Shown: positions 17,011 to 24,928 of the stretch, in pieces | Numbering within the stretch: position 1 is the stretch's first letter | Layout of the letters: each line of letters starts with the position of its first letter | Assembly: GCA_030038235.1 (NCBI GenBank) | Contig: JASHPE010000080.1 | Location: 1-55,204 of the forward strand | Direction of reading: 5' to 3' | Source: Terriglobia bacterium | GTDB taxonomy: Bacteria; Acidobacteriota; Terriglobia; UBA7540 | Length of the DNA: 55,204 nucleotides | Made by a program: the position numbers and the translations under genes | The notes under the pieces: model-generated | Told to the model about the DNA's origin: nothing | Database searches by the model: none | Seen by the model: the letters and a program-made list of their open reading frames with translations, nothing else

Positions 17011-17339
17011 AGCGTATCTGCTCGACATGTTGATTGCGGCGCGTGATGCAGCGAGTTTCCTTCAGGGATTGTCATCGGAGCAGTTCGGCACGAGCCGCAT
17101 CCATCAGCAAGCTGTCACCAAGGCGCTCGAAACCATCCGGGAAGCGGCGGCACGAGTGTCGGAGCCAACGCGGCACCGCGCATCCCGAAGTGCCGTGGCG
17201 AGAGATCATCGGAATGCGCCATCGCCTGGTGCATGACTACTTTCAGATCGATCTGGACAAGGTGTGGGACACCGTCCTGAACGATCTGCCCCCGCTTGTT
17301 GCCGCGCTCGAGCCATTGGTGCCGCCGGAGGAGACCTGA
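16997..17339 (+). pseudogene. hepT: HepT-type HEPN RNase toxin, frameshifted
   Basis: The first frame gives MRRDEAYLLDMLIAARDAAS and ends with ALETIREAAARVSEPTR. From about 17174 the family continues in the next frame as AHPEVPWREIIGMRHRLVHD followed by YFQIDLDKVWDTVLNDL. The HEPN active motif Rx4HxY (R-HRLV-H-D-Y) is present in the second frame, including the tyrosine that MntA modifies. One extra base near 17171-17176 (CGGCACC where a CGG-ACC-like join is expected) separates the halves, so a full toxin cannot be made without frameshifting. Sequencing error is the main alternative. In the first frame translation stops at 17234-17236. Confidence 0.82.
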
Positions 17340-17481
17340 TGGCGCAGGCCACCATCGACAACTCATCATCGATTCGCCTTGCTTAAGAGCCCGCCGGGCA
17401 CTGGCGCTATGACCGCGACAGGCGATTGTTCAGCCGCCTGCAGGGCCACCGGCCGGCTGGCTACGTCCGGGCTACGCAGGC

Positions 17482-17546
17482 CGCGAACCCATCGAGCGCG
17501 ATACGCTGTATCGTCCGGTCACGCGCACCGAAACCACGGTCAGCGT
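17482..17546 (+). repeat. Long direct repeat, right copy (ectopic mqnE 3' end)
   Basis: Second copy of the mqnE 3' coding sequence (63 of 65 bases identical to 16361-16425). In the mqnE frame it would encode REPIERDTLYRPVTRTETTV, the same residues, but there is no upstream mqnE body. The distance between copies is 1,121 bases. Confidence 0.85.
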
Positions 17547-17760
17547 CCCAAGTGTAGGCGAGGTCCGTTCGATCTCCCTCTCGAACCAGCCAAACCAGCC
17601 AGGGCCAGCCGTCGGTCGCAGCCGGGGCGGTCCAGTGGTAAGCTGTCGCTCCAGATTCGGCGCGCCGGACCTCTTCCGTCCGTAGTCTGGAGACAAGCGG
17701 GCGGCATGCGCATTGCCTGCGGAAGGAGTCATGAATCGCAACCCACAATCTTCGTACTTG

Positions 17761-17769
17761 TGGTATAGT
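17761..17769 (+). promoter_or_regulatory. Extended -10 promoter element
   Basis: TGGTATAGT fits the TGnTATAaT extended -10. No good -35 is visible. It lies 80 bases before the small open frame at 17849, which has its own GGAGG site. Confidence 0.4.
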
Positions 17770-17848
17770 AAATAGGTAAAACCCTGGGGAGGGCATATAT
17801 CCGTTTGCGCCCGGCTTGGCATGACTGGCCGCGCGCCTGGAGGCTAAT

Positions 17849-18130
17849 ATGTCCCTTCGCAGGAGTCCCACCCGCAGCGCCAAGGATCTCGCCGCCAAGC
17901 GCGCCGGTCCCCTTAACTCATCGGAGCCGCTCCCCGACCCTGACAAGTTCCCCGCATTGCTCAACGCTCCGGCTCTAGCCGACCTGAGTCAACCCACACC
18001 GAGGGGGAGGCGCCGGAAAAAGCTGCAGGGGGCGCCTCGCCAAAGCTGGAATGTCGCGAGCAATCAGAAGCATGGCGCGATTTTTGAGAAAACATCGTTA
18101 AGGGGCGCCCCGCGTGTTCACAAAAGCTGA
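17849..18130 (+). CDS. Small hypothetical protein (93 aa), doubtful
   Basis: ATG preceded by CTGGAGGCTAAT, a good binding site, and by an extended -10 about 80 bases upstream. The product is basic and Pro-rich (SLRRSPTRSAKDLAAKRAG, PRGRRRKKLQ) without a recognisable domain. The second half overlaps the repeat-bearing AT-richer tract (one GGAATGTC repeat copy lies inside it), so this may be the 5' end of a gene truncated by recombination rather than an intact one. No homologue recognised. Confidence 0.35.
   Translation: MSLRRSPTRSAKDLAAKRAGPLNSSEPLPDPDKFPALLNAPALADLSQPTPRGRRRKKLQGAPRQSWNVASNQKHGAIFEKTSLRGAPRVHKS
18045..18065 (+). repeat. Dispersed GGAATGTC repeat, copy 2 (partial)
   Basis: GCTGGAATGTCGCGAGCAATC: the first half matches the consensus, the second half is degenerate. 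It is preceded by GCGCCTCGCCAAA, similar to the GGGGCCGTACCAAA before copy 4, so the repeated unit is longer than the core. Confidence 0.4.
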
Positions 18131-18252
18131 TTTCCGGGCATCTTGTATGCCGCTGATTACGGGCTTATTAACTGACGTCCTAGCCGACACATGTCAACCT
18201 ACAATCGAAAAAACACGCAAAAGCGCCCCCACTCTAACATCCACGAATGAAA

Positions 18253-18271
18253 ACGCGCTTTATGTAGAATC
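18253..18271 (+). repeat. Dispersed repeat, copy 3 (half)
   Basis: TTTATGTAGAATCAACAACATA matches the second half of copy 5 (CATGTAGAATCAATAATATG) including flanking bases; the GGAATGTC half is replaced. Confidence 0.35.
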
Positions 18272-18305
18272 AACAACATACGTGGCGGTGCGGGGCCGTA
18301 CCAAA

Positions 18306-18326
18306 GCTGGAATGTCCTTTAGAATC
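18306..18326 (+). repeat. Dispersed repeat, copy 4
   Basis: Core CTGGAATGTCCTTTAGAATC is nearly identical to copy 1 at 12285, 6 kb away, differing only at the first positions. Confidence 0.55.
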
Positions 18327-18451
18327 GGTAAAACGGGGCTAAATTGCGAACAATGTTTACAAAGTTCCGAAAACGGGAATGTGATTTGAAATCAGCGACA
18401 TGAGCTCATTTCGAGAAGAGTCGAAATATCAAAAATGCGCCCCCTGCGAAA

Positions 18452-18471
18452 CGGGAATGTCATGTAGAATC
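18452..18471 (+). repeat. Dispersed repeat, copy 5
   Basis: CGGGAATGTCATGTAGAATC, preceded by GCGCCCCCTGCGAAA. Same orientation as copies 1-4. Confidence 0.5.
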
Positions 18472-18722
18472 AATAATATGACGATTCGAGCTGAGCGGTC
18501 GAAATGGCCATTTTACTTAGCAGTAACGAGCGCGGCGAAGACGCGTAGAGGCGATGCGGGGGGCCCATTTCAGAGAGGGAATTCGCGCGAAATCGAAAAT
18601 GCGGACTCCGTTTCGTCCCGCTGCGCCAGGATTTGAACTATGGGACAGCCAACAGCGGCTCTGGCTACGCTCGCGCAAGCGGCGCGGCGCAATATGCTGC
18701 AAGTTCAAAGGAATATCCAGCC

Positions 18723-20402
18723 ATGATATCTCGCCAAGGTCTTTACAAAAGCGCGGCCGCGCCTTTGCTGGTGGCGTTTGGGCTGTGGACGCTCCACGCG
18801 GCTGGCGCCGGCGCCTGGTCCCAGGGGCGCGGAAACCCTGAGGACGCTATTCACCACATCCGGCATGTGATTGTCATCATGCAGGAGAACCGGTCGTTCG
18901 ACAGTTACTTCGGAACTTTTCCGGGAGCCGATGGAATCCCCATGCGCAACGGCGAGCCTGCGGTTTGCGTTCCCGATCCCGCGAGCGGTGCGTGCGTTAA
19001 GCCCTACCATGACGCCAACGACCGGAATGGCGGAGGCCCGCACGGGCGAGGCGCGGCGATCGGGGATGTGGATGGCGGCAAGATGGATGGGTTTATCAAG
19101 CTCGTCGAAGAAGGCCGCCTGGGCTGCACGGATCCCGACGATCCCGCCTGCGTCTTCCAACGCATTCCTGACGTAATGGGCTACCACGACGGAGGCGATA
19201 TCCCCAACTATTGGGCGTATGCGCGGAATTTTGTCTTGCAGGACCGGATGTTCGAGCCCAACGCTTCCTGGAGCCTGCCGGAACATTTGTTCCAGGTCTC
19301 GGAATGGTCGGCGCGCTGCACCAGGCACGATGACCCGTTCAGTTGCACGAACGCGCTGGCGCTCCCGGGAGAGCCTCCGGATTTCTTCGGGGAAGAGACC
19401 GGGAAAGGCACGACAGGGAAGCCGCGGCCAGATCCGATCTATGCCTGGACGGACCTCACCTATCTGTTGCACAAAAATCATGTGAGCTGGGGCTACTACG
19501 TCCTTGAAGGCACCGAACCCGATTGCGAGGACGATGAGGCTATAGACTGTTTGCCCGTCAAGCAGAATGCCAGGACTCCCGGAATTTGGAATCCGCTGCC
19601 GTATTTCGACACCGTCAGGAATGACGGCGAACTCGGAAACATCCAGTCGGTTGAAGTGTTCATGAAACGGGCCCAAGCGGGGACTTTACCCGCCGTGTCG
19701 TGGGTGGTGCCCTCAGGCGACGTGAGCGAGCATCCGCCGGACCTCGTAAGCCGCGGCCAGACCTTCGTCACCAGCCTGGTGAACGCCGTGATGTCCGGGC
19801 CGGCCTGGAAAGACTGCGCGATCTTTCTGGCATGGGATGACTGGGGCGGGTTCTACGATCATGTGGTTCCGGTGCGTGTGGACGAAAACGGCTACGGCCT
19901 GCGAGTACCGGCCATGGTGATTTCGCCGTTTGCGAAGAAGGGATTCATCGATCATCAGACGTTGAGTTTCGACGCCTACGTGAAATTCATTGAAGACGAT
20001 TTCCTCAGCGGCCAGCGCCTCGACCCGAAGCAGGACGGCCGGCCCGATCCGCGTCCGATGGTGCGGGAGGAGGCTACTCAACTAGGCGACATTAGGCGCG
20101 ACTTCGATTTCGGCCGGCCGGCGAGAGCTCCGCTGATTCTGCCCGAGCATCCCCGCACCACATTGCTTCCACCTGCCCAGCCTGCGCCCCAGCGAGCGGC
20201 GCCGCGCTTGATGGGGAAGCTCGGTGTACGAGAAGGACTCTCATCGACGGCCGTGACGAACCTGGTCAGAGATGTCGTCAACAAGTCTTTCCAGTTTCTC
20301 GGCGAAAGCGTCGGTCTTCGACGCCATCTGGTCGAGAGATTGATTGAGTTGGTTCCAGGGCATTCTTCCGGGCCTGGCCAGTTGGGGCTTCATGGGGAGT
20401 AG
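18723..20402 (+). CDS. Phosphoesterase family protein (phospholipase C / acid phosphatase AcpA-like), exported
   Basis: 559 residues from the ATG at 18723 (AAAGGAA site upstream). A signal peptide covers [20 protein letters not shown]. The family opening [20 protein letters not shown] is clear, followed by [14 protein letters not shown], the middle [16 protein letters not shown], and the metal-site region [17 protein letters not shown]. Members hydrolyse phosphate esters such as phospholipids outside the cytoplasm. After about residue 490 ([12 protein letters not shown]) the family normally ends; the last 60 residues are read antisense through a decayed gene (20241-20514), so the natural stop was probably lost by recombination. 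A longer start at 18633 lacks support. Confidence 0.9.
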   Translation: MISRQGLYKSAAAPLLVAFGLWTLHAAGAGAWSQGRGNPEDAIHHIRHVIVIMQENRSFDSYFGTFPGADGIPMRNGEPAVCVPDPASGACVKPYHDANDRNGGGPHGRGAAIGDVDGGKMDGFIKLVEEGRLGCTDPDDPACVFQRIPDVMGYHDGGDIPNYWAYARNFVLQDRMFEPNASWSLPEHLFQVSEWSARCTRHDDPFSCTNALALPGEPPDFFGEETGKGTTGKPRPDPIYAWTDLTYLLHKNHVSWGYYVLEGTEPDCEDDEAIDCLPVKQNARTPGIWNPLPYFDTVRNDGELGNIQSVEVFMKRAQAGTLPAVSWVVPSGDVSEHPPDLVSRGQTFVTSLVNAVMSGPAWKDCAIFLAWDDWGGFYDHVVPVRVDENGYGLRVPAMVISPFAKKGFIDHQTLSFDAYVKFIEDDFLSGQRLDPKQDGRPDPRPMVREEATQLGDIRRDFDFGRPARAPLILPEHPRTTLLPPAQPAPQRAAPRLMGKLGVREGLSSTAVTNLVRDVVNKSFQFLGESVGLRRHLVERLIELVPGHSSGPGQLGLHGE

Positions 20403-20514
20403 TAGTCCAGATACCCAGTTCGTCATCCCGCAGGCGGCGTCCCAGGAGAGTCTCGAAAACCTCCTTCACCGCGGGCGACAACTTGCCGGTCTTGGGAACA
20501 GACAGGTCTTGCAT
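20241..20514 (-). pseudogene. Small frameshifted gene of about 90 codons, antitoxin-like in size
   Basis: The ATG at 20514 has a GGAGG site 8 bases upstream and opens MQDLSVPKTGKLSPAVKEVF, continuing [20 protein letters not shown]. Near 20356-20360 one extra base breaks the frame. The next frame continues [20 protein letters not shown] and ends [12 protein letters not shown] with TGA at 20241. The summed length (274 bases, 91 codons plus one base) fits a single insertion. I do not recognise the family; size and charge pattern recall antitoxins of VapBC-type pairs, but no toxin gene adjoins. It overlaps antisense the 3' end of the phosphoesterase. Confidence 0.55.
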
Positions 20515-20767
20515 CAGGCGCCTCCACAATTTGTGTCGTTCCATTCATCTTACGCTTTCTGGCTGGAACTTGCTACCAGCAACTGTCAATGGGGGCTCAA
20601 TGGAAAACCGGCAACAAAACGAAGCCTAACGAGGCCTAGATCGGCGCACCTTGGACCTTCAAGGTCGACCGAAGTTAAGAACAATGAAATCAGTAGCTTA
20701 TAAGCTCATTAGGGTGCCGAGCCGATCCCTGGCGTCGCGACCGGTGCCTGGCTCCCGCCGATCGGCC

Positions 20768-22186
20768 CTACTTCCCGACGCAGAAGCTCGAGAAGATCAC
20801 GCCCAGCAGATCCTCGACGGTGGTCGCGCCCGTGATGGTGTCGAGCGCATGCAAGGCGTCGTAGAGATCGAGCAGCACCATCTCGTGATGGACGTGCTCG
20901 CGCGCAGCGTCGCGGGCGCGGGTAAGCGCGCGCAGACAGTCGCGCAGCAACTGCTGATGCCGCAGGCTGGTGATGAGCGCGCCGCTGTAGGCGTCGCGCG
21001 CGGGTGCGGCGAGATCGAGCAGCGCGGTTTTGAGTTCCGCTACACCTTCGCCCGTCAGCGCCGAAGTCCAAACGATCGATGCGCCGCTCGGTCGGTCACC
21101 CAACTGGGGCAGCGCCAGCTTGCGCGGCAGGTCGGACTTGTTGAGCGCCACGAGCAGCGAGCCCAAAGGCCGGACACGGTCGAGCAGCGCGCTGTCTTCC
21201 GCGGTCCAGTCCTCTGACGCATCGAGCACCAGCAGCCGCAGGTCGGAACCGGCGATCGCCTGCAGTGTCTTGCGCACGCCGATCTGCTCGGCTTCGTCCG
21301 CGGTCTCGCGGACGCCGGCCGTGTCCACCAGCCGCAGTGGAATCCCGCCGATCGCCGCGCTCTCCGCCACCAGATCCCGCGTGGTGCCAGGCGTGGCGGT
21401 GACGATGGCGCGTTCCTCGTTGAGCAGCCGGTTAAAGAGGCTGGACTTCCCGACGTTCGGCCTGCCGACGATCGCGAGGCTCACACCCTCGTGTACAAGG
21501 CGGCCATATTCGTAGCCTGCCGCGAGCGGCTCGAGATCGTTCGAAATGGCGTCGAGGCCGCAGCCGATTTCGTCCCAGCCCGAGACCGGCACGTCGTCCT
21601 CAGCGAAGTCAATACCGGCTTCGAGACGCGCGATCAGGTCCACCAGCGCTTGCTTGTGCGGCTTGAGCCGCGTCGAGACGGCGCCATCCATCTGCTCCGC
21701 GGCCACGCGAGCTTGATAAATGGTGCGCGACTCGATCAGGTCGCGGACCGCCTCGGCCTGGGTCAGGTCGATGCGGCCGTTAAGGAAGGCTCGCATGGTG
21801 AACTCGCCGGGTTCCGCCACGCGCGCGCCGCGTTCGAGGCAGCATTCGACGAGATAAGCGAGAATCAGGGGCGCGCCGTGGCAGGAAATCTCCACCACGT
21901 CCTCGCCGGTGTAGGATCGCGGACGCCGGAAGGCCGTCAGCACCACCTCGTCAAGCACGCGGCCCGACCTTGGGTCGCGAAACTGGCCGAGAGTAGCGTG
22001 CTGGGTTTCGAGGGGCAGCTTGGATAGATGCACGAGGCCGGAGGCAATCTCGATGGCGCGATCGCCCGAGAGCCGCACCACACCGATCCCGCCGCGTCCG
22101 GGCGGCGTGGCAATGGCTACGATCGTGTCTTCGGGTAACACGGACTTTGGCAGTGGTTCGGGTTGCTGTAGCGCCGGTGTCCTCAC
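20768..22186 (-). CDS. mnmE: tRNA modification GTPase MnmE
   Basis: 472 residues. N-terminal formyl-THF-binding domain (DTIVAIATPPGRGGIGVVRL), the family signature GEFTMRAFLNGRIDLTQAEA, and the inserted G domain with GRPNVGKSSLFN (G1), TPGTTRD (G2), DTAGVRET (G3) and NKSD (G4). It ends in FCVGK, the conserved C-terminal Cys-x-Gly-Lys. With MnmG it installs 5-carboxymethylaminomethyl groups at the wobble uridine of tRNAs. Last gene of the rpmH-rnpA-yidD-yidC-jag-mnmE operon. The first seven codons lie inside a palindromic repeat (22164-22235); a GTG at 22141 (VLPEDTIVAI) is an alternative start closer to the usual N-terminus. Confidence 0.97.
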   Translation of the reverse strand: MRTPALQQPEPLPKSVLPEDTIVAIATPPGRGGIGVVRLSGDRAIEIASGLVHLSKLPLETQHATLGQFRDPRSGRVLDEVVLTAFRRPRSYTGEDVVEISCHGAPLILAYLVECCLERGARVAEPGEFTMRAFLNGRIDLTQAEAVRDLIESRTIYQARVAAEQMDGAVSTRLKPHKQALVDLIARLEAGIDFAEDDVPVSGWDEIGCGLDAISNDLEPLAAGYEYGRLVHEGVSLAIVGRPNVGKSSLFNRLLNEERAIVTATPGTTRDLVAESAAIGGIPLRLVDTAGVRETADEAEQIGVRKTLQAIAGSDLRLLVLDASEDWTAEDSALLDRVRPLGSLLVALNKSDLPRKLALPQLGDRPSGASIVWTSALTGEGVAELKTALLDLAAPARDAYSGALITSLRHQQLLRDCLRALTRARDAAREHVHHEMVLLDLYDALHALDTITGATTVEDLLGVIFSSFCVGK

Positions 22187-22235
22187 CGGCGATTTTTAGC
22201 TCAAGCGCGCCGGTGGGGGACACCGGCGCTACAGC
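22164..22235. repeat. Palindromic repeat, family 1 (GCTGTAGCGCC ends)
   Basis: GCTGTAGCGCCGGTGTCC at the left is the inverse of GGACACCGGCGCTACAGC at the right, with a short loop. A second copy with the same ends lies at 40002-40070. It sits between jag and mnmE and overlaps the mnmE start. Confidence 0.8.
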
Positions 22236-22250
22236 AAGCGGCATCGAATG

Positions 22251-22775
22251 CTAGCGGCGCGTTTGCCGCGACGCGGGATGAATCACCACCTTGCGTTCGG
22301 ACCCGAAACCCTCGCTCTCGGTGCGAACTTCAGTTCTATCGTGCAGCGCGAGGTGAATGATCCGGCGTTCGCGCGGATTCATGGGGCCGAGTGGAAACGG
22401 CATGCCCGTGTCGCGCACGCGATCCGCTGCCACCTGCGCCATCAGCTTCAATTCCTCCACCCGCATCCGACGGTAGTCTTCGCAGTCGAAGCTGATTTTG
22501 TGGAAGAGCGTCTCCTCCAGGCGAACCGATCGCAGTACAACGTATTCGATCGCATTCAGCAGCTCTCCATGGGCTTCGAGCAGGAGGCCGGCGTCGGGCC
22601 CGGAAAAGTCCACCACCATCTCCGGCGACACCTCATCGGCTGGCGGCAGGTGCCGGATGGAGACGTCCAGCCTGAATCCGCCCAGCTTGACGATCTTGCG
22701 CGCGAAGTCCTCGACCGCAGCCTGATAGCGACTAAGCGGGGTGGGCGCAGCGCTCGATGTGGCTTCTGTTCCCAT
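22251..22775 (-). CDS. Jag/KhpB-like RNA-binding protein with R3H domain
   Basis: 174 residues. A KH-like segment (MVVDFSGPDAGLLLEAHGEL, LNAIEYVVLR) is followed by an R3H domain ending in LGPMNPRERRIIHLAL and TESEGFGSERKVVIHP, the typical Jag C-terminus. The usual N-terminal Jag-N domain is missing or reduced to about 20 residues, so this is the short form. KhpB partners with KhpA in binding RNA and affects cell-wall growth in other bacteria. Starts 5 bases after the yidC stop, so translationally coupled. Confidence 0.88.
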   Translation of the reverse strand: MGTEATSSAAPTPLSRYQAAVEDFARKIVKLGGFRLDVSIRHLPPADEVSPEMVVDFSGPDAGLLLEAHGELLNAIEYVVLRSVRLEETLFHKISFDCEDYRRMRVEELKLMAQVAADRVRDTGMPFPLGPMNPRERRIIHLALHDRTEVRTESEGFGSERKVVIHPASRQTRR

Positions 22776-22780
22776 ACTCG

Positions 22781-24670
22781 TCAGTTCTTTGCGGCGGGCA
22801 GCGGTTTGCGCGCTCCCCGTCCCGGGTCTTTTCCGGTATTCTTAGCGGGACCGGATCCTTCGGCGTCCTTCGCCTCAGGAGCGCTGGCCACGATCGGCGA
22901 ATGGGGGATGAACCGGTTGATGATCAACTGCTGCGCAATGCCCACCAGATTCGCCGTCATATAGTAAAGCACGACGCCGGAAGCCAGGCGGTAGAAAATC
23001 GTGCCAAAGAGCAACGGCATAAAGTACATCATGCGCTTCTGGGTGGGGTCGGTGGCACCCATAGGCGTCATGATCTGCATCACGAACATGCTGATGATCA
23101 TCAGCGTCGGCAGCAGCGCCAGGGGAATTCCGAAAGGATGACAGGCGTCCGGCAGCGACAGGTCGCGGACGCATCCGAACCAGGGCGCATGACGCAGCTC
23201 GATCACGGTGCCGAGCACTTCGTAAAACCCATAGATCAGGGGAAGCTGGAGCACCATGGGCAGGCAGCCGGCGACGGGATTGATGCCGTACTGCTTGTAG
23301 ACTTCCATGATCTCCTGGTTCATTTTCTGCTTGCGCGGGTCGTTGATCTTGTACTGCTTGTACTTGTCCTGAATGCGCTTGATGACCGGCGCCACCTTCT
23401 GCTGCTTCTGTGCAAGGTGGATGCCCTTGATCTTGAGAGGGAACAGCGCCAGGTTGATCAGCACCGTCAGGATCACGATGGCCCAGCCGTAATTACGCAC
23501 CCAGTGGTCGTAGATGTAGCGCAGGCCCAGGAACAGCGGCTCGGCTAGAATCTTGAAGACGCCGAATTCCACTAGGTTGTCGAGCGGCGGATTCATGGAC
23601 TTCAGCAGGTCGAGGTCTTTGGGCGCGACAAACAGGCCGAAATCGAGTGATTGCGCAGCGGGCGTGCTGAGATCGACTTCGAACGGCGCGGGCTGTTCTT
23701 TGTCCGTCCAGTTTGCGGGCTTCCACGACTCCCGGCTGATCTTGAAATCGTCGCCCGGCGAGCGCGGCAGAAAAATATCCACGAAGTAGTGATCTTCGAG
23801 GCCGGCGTACTCGAGCGCTCCCGAGACGCTCTGCGGACCCTTCAGCTTGCTCTCCTTGATCTTGGTGACGTCGCCGCCCAGGTCATAAACGGCCTGGCTG
23901 TTCGAACTGAGCGTCTTCGGACCGAGCGAGTAGTCGCCAAACCCGCCGGTCCACTCAACGCCGACTGGAATTGCGGTCGACCGGGTATCAGAGGCGTTCA
24001 CACTGGCGTCCACCTCGTAAGTTCGTCCAAACGTAAAGATCTTCCGGACCTCCGTCTGGCCGTCGCTGTAAGTGAACGTCAGCTTCGTAGGAGCCTGTAG
24101 GGGCACCCCTTGTGGGTGCCCTTCACCTTGGGCGCCCACAGGCGACGCCCCTACATCCGGTCCCCTCTGGAGGGCGTAGATGGCGCTGTTCAGCTTGGCC
24201 ACCAAGGCGGTATCCGGCAAAGTCAACTGCATCGGCCAGCCGAGCTGGCCGGCCGCTTCCTGGTTGACCAGATCGAGCGGCTTGTTCTGGGCATCGGTGT
24301 ATTTCTTGAGAATCCAGCTCTTGATGACCGCGCCTTGAGTGCTAAAGGTGATGCGATAGACGTCATTCTCCACCACCACGTCTTCGGCTTGCTTGCCCTC
24401 GATGGGAACCAGTGCAGGCGCCGGAGCGCGCTTGGCAGGCTTGACGGATTGAGAGCCTGTAGCGCCCGAGGCTGCCGTCCCCGAGGGCGCAGATGTGCCC
24501 GCGCTCGGCGCTGGAGTATTCGCAGTCGGGTTCGCAGAGCTGGCTGGAGTTTCCGGCTCTGGATTTGCCGGCTCGTAGCCCAGCCTGGTCATCAACGGAT
24601 GCCACAGCACAATGATGAGCAGTGTCAGCCCGAAAGCCACAAAGATCCGCTTGTTTTCACCAAGATTCAA
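22781..24670 (-). CDS. yidC: Membrane protein insertase YidC
   Basis: 629 residues, the Gram-negative type: N-terminal TM (IFVAFGLTLLIIVLWHPLM), a low-complexity linker, the periplasmic P1 beta domain (about 95-380), and the conserved core with five helices (GWAIVILTVLINLALFPLKI, NPVAGCLPMVLQLPLIYGFY, MISMFVMQIMTPMGATDPTQ, LLFGTIFYRLASGVVLYYMT). YidC inserts and folds inner-membrane proteins with or without SecYEG. Residues about 172-192 (DVGASPVGAQGEGHPQGVPL) are encoded by a 60-base palindrome of the TGTAGGGGC family, an apparently in-frame insertion in the P1 domain. 15 bases after yidD. Confidence 0.97.
   Translation of the reverse strand: MNLGENKRIFVAFGLTLLIIVLWHPLMTRLGYEPANPEPETPASSANPTANTPAPSAGTSAPSGTAASGATGSQSVKPAKRAPAPALVPIEGKQAEDVVVENDVYRITFSTQGAVIKSWILKKYTDAQNKPLDLVNQEAAGQLGWPMQLTLPDTALVAKLNSAIYALQRGPDVGASPVGAQGEGHPQGVPLQAPTKLTFTYSDGQTEVRKIFTFGRTYEVDASVNASDTRSTAIPVGVEWTGGFGDYSLGPKTLSSNSQAVYDLGGDVTKIKESKLKGPQSVSGALEYAGLEDHYFVDIFLPRSPGDDFKISRESWKPANWTDKEQPAPFEVDLSTPAAQSLDFGLFVAPKDLDLLKSMNPPLDNLVEFGVFKILAEPLFLGLRYIYDHWVRNYGWAIVILTVLINLALFPLKIKGIHLAQKQQKVAPVIKRIQDKYKQYKINDPRKQKMNQEIMEVYKQYGINPVAGCLPMVLQLPLIYGFYEVLGTVIELRHAPWFGCVRDLSLPDACHPFGIPLALLPTLMIISMFVMQIMTPMGATDPTQKRMMYFMPLLFGTIFYRLASGVVLYYMTANLVGIAQQLIINRFIPHSPIVASAPEAKDAEGSGPAKNTGKDPGRGARKPLPAAKN
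24095..24154. repeat. Palindromic repeat, family 2 (TGTAGGGGC ends), inside yidC
   Basis: TGTAGGGGCACCCCTTGTGG at the left and a matching GCCCCTACA right end. Length 60 bases, a multiple of three, keeping the yidC frame. A sister copy with the same ends occupies 48422-48523. Confidence 0.75.
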
Positions 24671-24685
24671 CGCAGGGCCTCAGTG

Positions 24686-24928
24686 TCAAAGTCCGAAAGC
24701 GCGCGGACCGGCGTCGCGCTCCGGCACGGGGTCGAATCCATAGGGTCCGAAAGGCCGGCAGCGCCCCAATCGCTTGATCGCAAGCCTCAGGCCGCGCCTC
24801 AGACCCCACACCGACACCGCTTCATAGGCGTAGATCGAGCAACTGGGATAAAAGCGGCAGGACGAAGGCAGTGTCGGCGAAATCGCAGCCCGATAAAAGC
24901 TGATCAGGGCCAGCGCGAGTGTCCTCAG
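24686..24928 (-). CDS. yidD: Membrane protein insertion efficiency factor YidD
   Basis: About 80 residues. The family core is unmistakable: LALALISFYRAAISPTLPSS, CRFYPSCSIYAYEAV and the C-terminal RCRPFGPYGFDPVPE. YidD helps YidC-dependent membrane insertion and is nearly always encoded between rnpA and yidC, as here. No ATG, GTG or TTG lies close to the conserved start; a CTG at 24926-24928 overlaps the rnpA TGA (24925-24927) and has GAGGG 5 bases upstream, so initiation at CTG with translational coupling is the best reading. The first residues are therefore uncertain. Confidence 0.9.
   Translation of the reverse strand: MRTLALALISFYRAAISPTLPSSCRFYPSCSIYAYEAVSVWGLRRGLRLAIKRLGRCRPFGPYGFDPVPERDAGPRAFGL

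Larger units (their letters stand above)
18131..18722. other. AT-richer repeat-bearing tract, no gene
   Basis: About 590 bases with lower GC than the flanks, no supported coding sequence and three copies of the GGAATGTC-TAGAATC repeat. Strings such as GCGCCCCC and GGGGCGCCCC recur near the repeats. The tract ends at the signal sequence of the next gene. It looks like remains of mobile DNA. Confidence 0.45.

Noticed and set aside
18620-18660. tRNA-like string on the minus strand (AGTTCAAATCCTGG, resembling a T-loop)
   Set aside because: The flanking bases do not form a T stem and no acceptor, D or anticodon arms fit; at most a chance match or remnant.
18723-20402. Extra 60 residues at the phosphoesterase C-terminus as a new domain
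   Set aside because: They are antisense to a recognisable broken gene on the other strand, so a domain interpretation is not supported.
20695-20706. Palindrome AGCTTATAAGCT between the broken small gene and mnmE
   Set aside because: A single 12-base palindrome without supporting promoter context; chance is likely.
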